From the NCBI GenBank assembly GCA_020528935.1, contig JAJDFU010000423.1, positions 1-17,748 on the forward strand: DNA of 17,748 nt. Direction: 5' to 3'. Below, piece by piece: positions 12,056-17,748 of the stretch. The DNA comes from Saprospiraceae bacterium (lineage in GTDB: Bacteria > Bacteroidota > Bacteroidia > Chitinophagales > Saprospiraceae). The translations under genes were made by a program, and so were the position numbers. The notes under the pieces were generated by a model, which made no database searches, was not told the DNA's origin, and worked only from the letters and a program-made list of their open reading frames with translations. Each line of letters begins with the position of its first letter. Position 1 is the stretch's first letter.

Positions 12056-14383
12056 TCACAGATCGAAATCCAGGCGCGCAATGAGGTTGCGAGGCGCCAT
12101 TATCCGACCCGGACGCACCGAGTATTCCTGGTTCAGCGCGTTGTTGAGGATGAGCGAGGCTTTGAGAAAATCTGAGAACCTGAAGGCAACCCGCGGATTG
12201 ATCAGGGTATAGCCATTGTTCGAGTCGCCCCAGGCCCGGGATTCTTTGGGGTTGCCCGGCGTAGTGTCGGTGAGGTCCAGCCCGTCAATGGGTACCTGGA
12301 GCCAGTAATCGATGGCCGTGATCTGGCTGGCGTGGAAAAACTCCAGACCGATGGACAAGCGGTCGAGCGTAGCTTCGAGATCGGCTTTCAGGTTGTGTTG
12401 ATTGCGGTATTTGAGCAGGTTCTCCTGAGAGGTGGAGTTTCCGAAATTAACCCGGGCAATACTCGGGGCTTCCCGCTCGCTGGAAAACTGTTCCATGCGC
12501 GGATTGATGTACATATAACCCGCTAAAAAGGAAATGGGTGTACCGAGCACCTTGCCGCGGCCCTGGAGTGTTACCTCCACCCCGCGGATGTCGGTGTCGC
12601 CTATGTTGATGGGTTGATACACCAGGCCCGCAGAGAGTACGTTGAACTCGATCATGTCCTGATATTGCATCACGAAGGCGGCGATATCCAGAAAGCCCTC
12701 CAGGGAAGATACCTGAAACCCCTGACGCAGACCCAGCTCTGCCGACCAGCCGGTCTCCGACTGCAGCTGGGGGTTGCCCTGCACCAGAAAGCCACCCTGG
12801 TTGGTGGAGATATGGCGTTCGGCTATGGTCGGGTAGCGGTAACCCTGCCCCCAGGAGGCGCGCACGAAAGACTGTTCAAACAGCCTGTAATTGGCACCCA
12901 GCCGGAATACGGGCTTGCCTTCCGTTATGGTAGAATCACCCACAAACCCGCTGTTGCCGATGTATTCGGGATTAACCAGTCTGTTTTGCTCGTAGCGCAG
13001 GCCGGCAGAGAGGTTGAGGCGGTCGAAAAACTCCTTTTCCAGCTGAGCGTAGCCGGCCAGGTTGCGGGAGGAAAATCCGGACACGACGGAGGAGATGGTG
13101 TCTCCATACAACTGCCCTTCCATGCTGCTGCCAATATAGACCGCCCCGGCTGAAAGCACGAGGTCGAGGTCGTTGAACCTGCGCTGAAACTGGTATTCGG
13201 TGTACCAGGTCCGGGATCGATTGGCCTGGTTGTTGGTGATGTTGTTGTCCACGTCGTAATACCGCGTCAGGATGCGGTGGCGGTTGCCCACGCGATCGAA
13301 GACGGTAATGCTGGGGTCGATGTTGAAGCGCCGCTGGTTGTTGGTGACGAAGGTCTCGGGTTCGCCCTCGTACTTGGAATCTTCGCTCACCCAATAGAAC
13401 CAGGAAGAGCGCTCCCCACCGTTGAAATTGCCGTTCAGCGTAATGGATATGCGGTCGTTGAGGCGGTAACGGGTAGAAAAGGACAGCCGCCCGATGTGCC
13501 GGTCGGCATTGCGTTCAAAGTTTTGCTCCGTGAGATAAAAGCCGCCCACCACGAGGTCGAACTTCTTGATCTTGCGCCGGTGGGAGAAGGTCGTCGTCAG
13601 GGAGAAAGGGGCCGTATCCCACCACTTGTTGTCGCGATCGCGGGGAGAAAAAAAGAAGGTGGAAAAGACCGAGGCCTTGGTGACCGGATCGGAGGTGGCG
13701 TAGGCCGTGCGAAAATTGATCACACCGTTCATGGCGGAGGAGCCGTACAGGGTGGAGGCCGCACCTTTGATCACCTCGATCTGGCCGATGTTCTCCATGG
13801 GCAGGTCGTCCCAGTTCGGGAAGCCCGCATCGGGCTGCAGAATGGGAATATCGTCCATCAGGAGCAGGACCCGACTGCCCGCACCGGCCGAAAAGCCCGA
13901 TCCGCCGCGAATATTGGCCTGGCGGTCGATGACCTGCACGCCGGGAATCTTTTCAATGGCCTGGTCCAGGGTCTGCTTGCTCGTATTCTCCACCAGCCCC
14001 GGCTGAAGGACTTCCATGGATACGGTTACCTCGCTCAGGGCTTTCTTGTATCGCCCACTGGACACGGTAGCCACATCCAGCACCGTACTTACCGGACGCA
14101 GATCCTGGTTCAGCTCTATGGTTTCACCCGCCTCCAGGCTAACCCGCTCCGTCACCGACTCGTAGCCGACGTAGCTGAAAGTAACCTCGTACTCGCCCGC
14201 CGGCAGGTTCAGGCTGTAGCGGCCATTGATATTCGTGGTTACGCCATTCGTGCTATCCACCATGACTGTCGCTCCGATAAGGGGCTCCGCAGCATCCTGA
14301 TCCGAAACCCGACCTGTCAGTTGGGCATTTTGGGCGTAGATCCAGCAGGGTAGGAGGAGAACGAAGAGACTGAACGATCGCAT
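12056..14383 (-). CDS. TonB-dependent outer-membrane receptor with CarboxypepD_reg-like domain
   Basis: A 775-residue TonB-dependent transporter that imports a ligand across the outer membrane with energy from TonB-ExbBD. It has a signal peptide (1-17, ending YAQ), then a carboxypeptidase-regulatory-like beta-sandwich (about 20-95: LTGRVSDQDAAEPLIGATV to VGYESVTERVSL), which is typical of Bacteroidota. The plug domain follows (about 115-235; TLDQAIEKIPGVQVIDRQA, SRVLLLMDDIPI, QIEVIKGAASTLYGSSAMNG), then a 22-strand-type barrel ending in the aromatic motif ARLDFDL. No SusD-like partner gene is adjacent, so it is not a typical polysaccharide-utilisation SusC pair; its length also fits siderophore/vitamin-type receptors better. 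The ligand is unknown. It is divergent from the T9SS cargo gene. Confidence 0.94.
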   Translation of the reverse strand: MRSFSLFVLLLPCWIYAQNAQLTGRVSDQDAAEPLIGATVMVDSTNGVTTNINGRYSLNLPAGEYEVTFSYVGYESVTERVSLEAGETIELNQDLRPVSTVLDVATVSSGRYKKALSEVTVSMEVLQPGLVENTSKQTLDQAIEKIPGVQVIDRQANIRGGSGFSAGAGSRVLLLMDDIPILQPDAGFPNWDDLPMENIGQIEVIKGAASTLYGSSAMNGVINFRTAYATSDPVTKASVFSTFFFSPRDRDNKWWDTAPFSLTTTFSHRRKIKKFDLVVGGFYLTEQNFERNADRHIGRLSFSTRYRLNDRISITLNGNFNGGERSSWFYWVSEDSKYEGEPETFVTNNQRRFNIDPSITVFDRVGNRHRILTRYYDVDNNITNNQANRSRTWYTEYQFQRRFNDLDLVLSAGAVYIGSSMEGQLYGDTISSVVSGFSSRNLAGYAQLEKEFFDRLNLSAGLRYEQNRLVNPEYIGNSGFVGDSTITEGKPVFRLGANYRLFEQSFVRASWGQGYRYPTIAERHISTNQGGFLVQGNPQLQSETGWSAELGLRQGFQVSSLEGFLDIAAFVMQYQDMIEFNVLSAGLVYQPINIGDTDIRGVEVTLQGRGKVLGTPISFLAGYMYINPRMEQFSSEREAPSIARVNFGNSTSQENLLKYRNQHNLKADLEATLDRLSIGLEFFHASQITAIDYWLQVPIDGLDLTDTTPGNPKESRAWGDSNNGYTLINPRVAFRFSDFLKASLILNNALNQEYSVRPGRIMAPRNLIARLDFDL

Positions 14384-14583
14384 AGGTCTGGATTCTTTGT
14401 TCTTCTGGTTGTGCTAAGGTACACAATAATCCGTCTTGTGATTCAGCCTCATGAGTTTAGGTGACCTGGGGCAGGCGGTACCGGAAATTTTCGAAACCGG
14501 ACAATACCGGAGGGCCTCAACTTACTGCGCGGTCCTGAAAATCGTTTTATATTTCGCGATCGTTCTTCACCAAAAACAAGCAT
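14384..14583. promoter_or_regulatory. Divergent TonB receptor / T9SS cargo intergenic region
   Basis: These 200 bp hold both promoters. On the minus strand TACCTTAG (about 14414-14421) is one mismatch from TAnnTTTG and lies about 30 nt before the receptor ATG. On the plus strand TATATTTC (about 14549-14556) is one mismatch from the same box and lies about 28 nt before the cargo ATG. Neither has a clear -33 TTG. Several CCGG half-sites (14480-14511) form weak inverted repeats. Confidence 0.3.
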
Positions 14584-15375
14584 ATGAAGCGGATTCTACT
14601 TCTTTCTTTCGCCATGGCCCTGGTGGGTTTACAGCTGAGCGCACAGGTCTGTACGCCCGATCCCAATGTGCCGGACGACGCGCCCATTTTTCCGGAACCC
14701 TACGACCCGGATAATCCGGATCCGAACGACGGTATTACCGATACGGCCTGCATCAACCAATTCTTTGATTACACCCAGACGGTGAACCTGCCTACGGATT
14801 TCAGCGGGTTGCCGATCGACAGCCTGGTCATTCCGGAGAATGGCGTGACCAACCTGCCCGCCGGGATAGGTTTCGACTGCGAACCTCCTTCCTGTACCTT
14901 TTTCCCGGAGGTATTGGGCTGTATTTACCTCAACGGCACGCCCACTGAAACCGGGGTTTTTGACCTGGAAGTACTGGTCGAGATCTACATCACCGGTCAG
15001 CCGGACCCGATCGATTTCATGTTTCCCAATTTCGAATTTCCGGGAAATTTCTTTTTGCACGTCCGTCCGGAAGGGGATCCGAACTGTGATCCTTCCTCCA
15101 CGAGCGAGCTGGCCCGCCAGATATCCTTTGCCGCACAGCCCAATCCCACCAGCGGCTATGCGCTTCTTCAGGTGGAGTCGCTGCGCTCCGGCGAGTACCA
15201 GCTTCTGGTGACCGACCTCCTCGGCCGGCCCCATGTACAGCGGAAGGTGCAGCTGCTGGAAGGCGCCAACACCATCGAACTGGACGGCAGTCACCTGGCT
15301 GCCGGCATGTATCAGGTGAGCATCACCGATGGCCGTTCGGCCGTCACCCAAAAGCTGATCATTGCCAAGCGCTGA
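14584..15375 (+). CDS. Secreted protein with type IX secretion C-terminal sorting domain
   Basis: A 263-residue exported protein of unknown function. It has a signal peptide (1-20, ending LSAQ), an acidic Pro/Asp-rich stretch (about 23-50, repeated PDDA / YDPDNPDPNDG) and a short Cys-containing domain (about 55-150) with GLPIDSLVI, LPAGIGFDCEPPSCTF and GCIYLNGTPTETGVFDLEV. That layout resembles the small Ig-like repeats seen in other Bacteroidota surface proteins. The last ~85 residues are a T9SS type A sorting domain: AQPNPTSGYALLQVES, YQLLVTDLLGR, NTIELDGSHLAAGMYQVSI and VTQKLIIAK. T9SS cargo is moved across the outer membrane by PorV/SprA-type machinery, and the domain is normally cleaved. 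The adhesion or binding target cannot be told. The gene ends in a strong terminator. Confidence 0.88.
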   Translation: MKRILLLSFAMALVGLQLSAQVCTPDPNVPDDAPIFPEPYDPDNPDPNDGITDTACINQFFDYTQTVNLPTDFSGLPIDSLVIPENGVTNLPAGIGFDCEPPSCTFFPEVLGCIYLNGTPTETGVFDLEVLVEIYITGQPDPIDFMFPNFEFPGNFFLHVRPEGDPNCDPSSTSELARQISFAAQPNPTSGYALLQVESLRSGEYQLLVTDLLGRPHVQRKVQLLEGANTIELDGSHLAAGMYQVSITDGRSAVTQKLIIAKR

Positions 15376-15402
15376 TTCAGCCGCGCTCTGATCGAAGGCT
15401 TC

Positions 15403-15438
15403 AGGGGCGGGCCCGGTATGGGCCGCCCCTTATTTTTT
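15403..15438 (+). terminator. Intrinsic terminator after the T9SS cargo gene
   Basis: AGGGGCGG-CCC (15403-15414, one bulged G at 15411) pairs with GGG-CCGCCCCT (15420-15430) around a 5-nt loop, an 11-bp GC-rich stem followed directly by a T-rich run (15430-15438). It starts 28 nt after the cargo stop codon. The stop codon of the convergent YigZ gene lies inside the T-run. There is no T-run on the other side, so it works mainly for the plus strand. Confidence 0.9.
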
Positions 15439-16089
15439 GGATGCCTCGGTCGCTTGGATGTCTAGTCCGGGAAGGTCGCCCATGGTCTGGGCTTCTTCCG
15501 TGCTCACTCCGGCCAGCACGGCTTTCAGCTCCACCAGTTTTTGATCTGCCAGGCTGCGGCGCACGGCCACCTGAAAATGGGCCGACTCGCTGAAGGACTG
15601 CTCCAGCACCTCAAAATCCAGCCGCCGCAGCACGTCCATCAGTTCGCCGGCATAGGCATAGCTTGCCCGAATGGCAAATTCTGATCTCAGAAAAGCCTTT
15701 ACCACCGGCACGGCGTCCAGGGCCCGGGAAGCAGCCTCCCGGTAGGCCTGGATGAGGCCGCCGGTGCCCAAAAGGGTTCCGCCGAAATAGCGCACCACTA
15801 CGACCAGCGCATTGCGCAGCTCCCGGCGGTCGAGTTGCCCGAGGATGGGCCTGCCGGCGGTGCCGCCGGGCTCCCCGTCGTCCTGTGCGCGGTACTGCCG
15901 GCCATCCGCCCCCAGGCGATAGGCATAGCAATGGTGGCGCGCCTTCGGATGCGCGTTCCGGACCTCCTGCAGGCATTGATGCACCTGCTCCTCCGAAGAA
16001 ACGGCAAAGGCATAGGCCAGGAAGCGGCTACCGCGATCCTGGTATGCTCCGGTTCCTTCGCCCTGAATAGTGAAATACCAATCCGTCAT
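15430..16089 (-). CDS. YigZ/IMPACT family protein
   Basis: A 219-residue cytoplasmic protein of the YigZ / UPF0029 (IMPACT N-terminal) family, which in eukaryotes regulates the Gcn2 kinase through Gcn1; the bacterial role is not settled. Hallmarks are ARHHCYAYRLG (50-60), DDGEPGGTAGRPIL (70-83) and the strongly conserved VVVRYFGGTLLGTGGL (97-112). The C-terminal ~80 residues (about 135-205) fit the DUF1949 ferredoxin-like domain. I set the start at ATG 16087-16089 (MTDWYFTIQGEGTGAYQDRG), since family members begin near this point; the in-frame upstream extension to 16185 contains no conserved sequence. It is divergent from the DUF1599 gene. Confidence 0.9.
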   Translation of the reverse strand: MTDWYFTIQGEGTGAYQDRGSRFLAYAFAVSSEEQVHQCLQEVRNAHPKARHHCYAYRLGADGRQYRAQDDGEPGGTAGRPILGQLDRRELRNALVVVVRYFGGTLLGTGGLIQAYREAASRALDAVPVVKAFLRSEFAIRASYAYAGELMDVLRRLDFEVLEQSFSESAHFQVAVRRSLADQKLVELKAVLAGVSTEEAQTMGDLPGLDIQATEASKK

Positions 16090-16163
16090 AAACCGCAAGC
16101 AGTGGCAATCTGTTGGAGCGGTGAATGTACGCAAAAGCTGATTTTGTGAACGAGACGTTAACC

Positions 16164-16180
16164 CCGGGCAGCTTGCCCGG
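16164..16180. repeat. 7-bp hairpin in the YigZ/DUF1599 divergent region
   Basis: CCGGGCA (16164-16170) and TGCCCGG (16174-16180) form a perfect stem with a 3-nt loop, 36 nt upstream of the proposed DUF1599 start codon. No T-run follows on either strand, so it is not a terminator. It may lie in the DUF1599 leader. Confidence 0.4.
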
Positions 16181-16216
16181 TACAAGTCGTATATTGCCTG
16201 CGAAACACCAAATGCT

Positions 16217-16759
16217 TTGGAGCAGACCAGCCTTCAGTTTGACGAGGTAGTGACCCGGTGCCGTTCGCTCTTTGAGGCCAAAACCAAAGATTACGGCACG
16301 GCCTGGCGCATACTCCGGCTGCCCTCTCTGACCGATCAGCTTTTCATCAAAGCGCGGCGCATTCGCAACCTGGAGGAAATGGATCAGCGCCGGGTAGACG
16401 AAGGGGTGGAGCCGGAATACGCAGGGCTTATCAACTACAGCCTCATGGCACTGATCCAGCTGGAGCTGGGAGCGAATGCCCCGCTGGAATTGCCGGCCGA
16501 ACTGGCGCTCCGGTATTACGACGAGCAGCTCGCCAGGGTGAAGGCGCTGCTGGAACGCAAAAACCACGACTACGGCGAGGCCTGGCGCGATATGCGCATT
16601 CAATCCATTACCGATCTCATTCTGATGAAGATCCTGCGCATCAAACAGATCGAGGAAAATCAGGGTCGAACGATTGCCTCCGAGGGGCTGGAAGCGCACT
16701 ACATGGACATTGTCATTTATGCGGTCTTTGCACTGATAAAACTGGAAGAATCCTTATGA
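16217..16759 (+). CDS. DUF1599 family protein with duplicated repeat
   Basis: A 180-residue protein of unknown function found mainly in Bacteroidota. It consists of two related halves: residues about 15-50 (SLFEAKTKDYGTAWRI ... SLTDQLFIKARRIRNLEE) and about 108-150 (ALLERKNHDYGEAWRDM ... SITDLILMKILRIKQIEE). Each has a KxxDYGxAWR motif, and each is followed by a helix (YAGLINYSLMALIQLE and YMDIVIYAVFALIKLE). The fold is probably all-helical; the DYG/E-rich pattern is reminiscent of all-alpha NTP pyrophosphatase-like proteins, which is an inference only. The start codon appears to be TTG: no in-frame ATG precedes the conserved N-terminus (EQTSLQFDEVVTRCRSLF). Its TGA overlaps the ATG of the next gene (ATGA), so the two are translationally coupled. 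Confidence 0.88.
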   Translation: MEQTSLQFDEVVTRCRSLFEAKTKDYGTAWRILRLPSLTDQLFIKARRIRNLEEMDQRRVDEGVEPEYAGLINYSLMALIQLELGANAPLELPAELALRYYDEQLARVKALLERKNHDYGEAWRDMRIQSITDLILMKILRIKQIEENQGRTIASEGLEAHYMDIVIYAVFALIKLEESL

Positions 16760-17748
16760 CCTTAACAACACTCTTACTTTACGTAGGCATTGCAGCTGTT
16801 ATGCTCACCATTCTGGTGCCTTACCTCAGGGGAAAGGTCAACAACTACCTGGTCAGCTTTTTACAGAATTTCGCAGGCTCGCTCTTTTTGTTTTCGGGCT
16901 GGGTCAAGGCAATTGACCCGCTGGGTACAGCTTACAAGATGGAGCAGTATTTCGCCGAATTCGAATCGGCCTTTTCCGGAACCTGGTTTTCCTTCCTTGC
17001 CCCCCTCTTTCCCCGGCTGGCGGAAGCCTCGGTTGGATTTGCCGTGTTCATGATCGTATTTGAGATGGCATTGGGTCTCATGCTCATCACCGGCCTGCTG
17101 CGCAAGTTTACGGCCTGGGCCTTCTTCCTGTTGGTGGCTTTTTTCACCGTGCTCACCGGCTTTACCTATCTCACGGGTTACGTGCCGGAAGGGGTCAACT
17201 TCTTTGCCTTCGGCCAATGGGGCCCCTACGTGGAAACCAACATGAAAGTGACCGATTGCGGTTGTTTTGGCGATTTCATAAAGCTGGAACCCAAAGTGTC
17301 TTTCTTAAAGGATGTTTTCCTGCTGATTCCCGCCCTGATCTTCCTTTCCTTCCACCGGCAAATGCACCAGCTCTTCAACGCCGGCACCCGCTGGGTACTG
17401 ACCGCACTGGCAGCCGGCGGATTCATCGTGTACTGTCTGAGCAACTATCAATGGGATCTTCCGCACATGGATTTCCGTCCGTTCAAGGAGGGCGTCGATA
17501 TTGCCGAGCAAAAGGCCCTTGAGGAAGAAGCCCTGGCCAATATAGAAGTGATCGGCTACAAACTGACCCACAAAGAAACGGGCGAAACCCTGGAGCTCAG
17601 CTTCGATGACTACATGGCCCGGTTCAAGGAATTTCCCAAAGAGAACTGGGAATTTGCGCAGATCACAACAGAACCCAAGATCGAGCAGACCAAGCACAGC
17701 GATATTTCCGTAGAAAACGGCAAGGGTGAAGTGCTGACCGGAGAGCTC
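16756..17748 (+). CDS. BT_3928-family DoxX/MauE-like membrane protein, C-terminus cut by window edge
   Basis: The frame is open to the end of the window (331 codons seen). The N-terminal ~230 residues are a polytopic membrane domain with hydrophobic segments at about 4-24, 34-50, 92-113, 117-138, 184-199 and 212-229. This resembles DoxX/MauE proteins, which are linked to thiol redox chemistry. The signature DCGCFGDFIKL (167-177), with a CxC pair at 168/170, is typical of the BT_3928 family. After the last membrane segment comes a soluble domain (about 260-331; EVIGYKLTHKETGETLELSF) whose end is missing. ATG at 16756-16758 overlaps the DUF1599 stop by four bases. From memory, in relatives this pair often lies just before tpiA; that cannot be checked here. 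A redox role is inferred from the Cys motif and family. Confidence 0.87.
   Translation, partial: MTLTTLLLYVGIAAVMLTILVPYLRGKVNNYLVSFLQNFAGSLFLFSGWVKAIDPLGTAYKMEQYFAEFESAFSGTWFSFLAPLFPRLAEASVGFAVFMIVFEMALGLMLITGLLRKFTAWAFFLLVAFFTVLTGFTYLTGYVPEGVNFFAFGQWGPYVETNMKVTDCGCFGDFIKLEPKVSFLKDVFLLIPALIFLSFHRQMHQLFNAGTRWVLTALAAGGFIVYCLSNYQWDLPHMDFRPFKEGVDIAEQKALEEEALANIEVIGYKLTHKETGETLELSFDDYMARFKEFPKENWEFAQITTEPKIEQTKHSDISVENGKGEVLTGEL

Noticed and set aside
13277..14353. Plus-strand open frame of 358 codons opposite the TonB receptor
   Set aside because: It is antisense to a receptor with a signal peptide, plug and barrel motifs, and its translation has no family features.
16090..16185. N-terminal extension of the YigZ gene to an upstream ATG
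   Set aside because: The extra 32 residues lack conservation with the family and cover the expected promoter region of the divergent DUF1599 gene.

Overview
This window looks like core chromosome from a GC-rich member of the Bacteroidota. The supporting marks are a TonB-dependent receptor with an N-terminal carboxypeptidase-regulatory-like domain, a cargo protein with a type IX secretion sorting domain, DUF1599 and BT_3928-type proteins side by side, a sigma-54 activator / LptE / MiaB cluster, and -7 boxes of the form TAnnTTTG. A position near Saprospiria (Lewinella / Phaeodactylibacter-like) is my guess from overall protein flavour and is not proven. I see no phage, transposase, CRISPR array, tRNA or rRNA. 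Fifteen protein genes cover most of the window; two (MBL hydrolase at the left edge, BT_3928-family protein at the right edge) are cut by the window.

Left part (1-5014): an MBL-fold hydrolase (minus, C-terminus missing), lumazine synthase ribH (minus), a membrane-anchored TPR protein (minus), pyruvate dehydrogenase E1 alpha pdhA (minus), and, divergently, recF followed by a DUF721/DciA-like gene (plus). The TPR gene ends in a strong intrinsic terminator, so ribH must be expressed from its own leader. The most unusual item lies here: a ~100-bp repeat, about 90% identical between copies, with short terminal inverted repeats and two internal hairpins. It occurs twice (578-679 and 1447-1546), in the same orientation, each ending about 20 nt before a start codon (MBL hydrolase and ribH). 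Further inverted repeats crowd the rest of both ribH flanks.

Middle part (5036-10956): a secreted S8 subtilisin-like protease with a very long insert between its Asp and His motifs (minus), a SAM-dependent methyltransferase (plus), and a tight minus-strand operon miaB - sigma-54 AAA+ activator - lptE. MiaB and the activator are 4 nt apart, and the activator and lptE overlap by one base. This joins tRNA modification, sigma-54 regulation and LPS transport in one transcript.

Right part (11255-17748): a DUF4349 lipoprotein (plus), convergent and abutting a TonB-dependent receptor (minus). The receptor is divergent from a T9SS cargo protein (plus), which ends in a good terminator. Then come a YigZ/IMPACT protein (minus) and, divergently, a translationally coupled pair DUF1599 - BT_3928-family DoxX/MauE-like membrane protein (plus). 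Most genes are conserved housekeeping or envelope genes. The repeat element around ribH is the best candidate for something undescribed.
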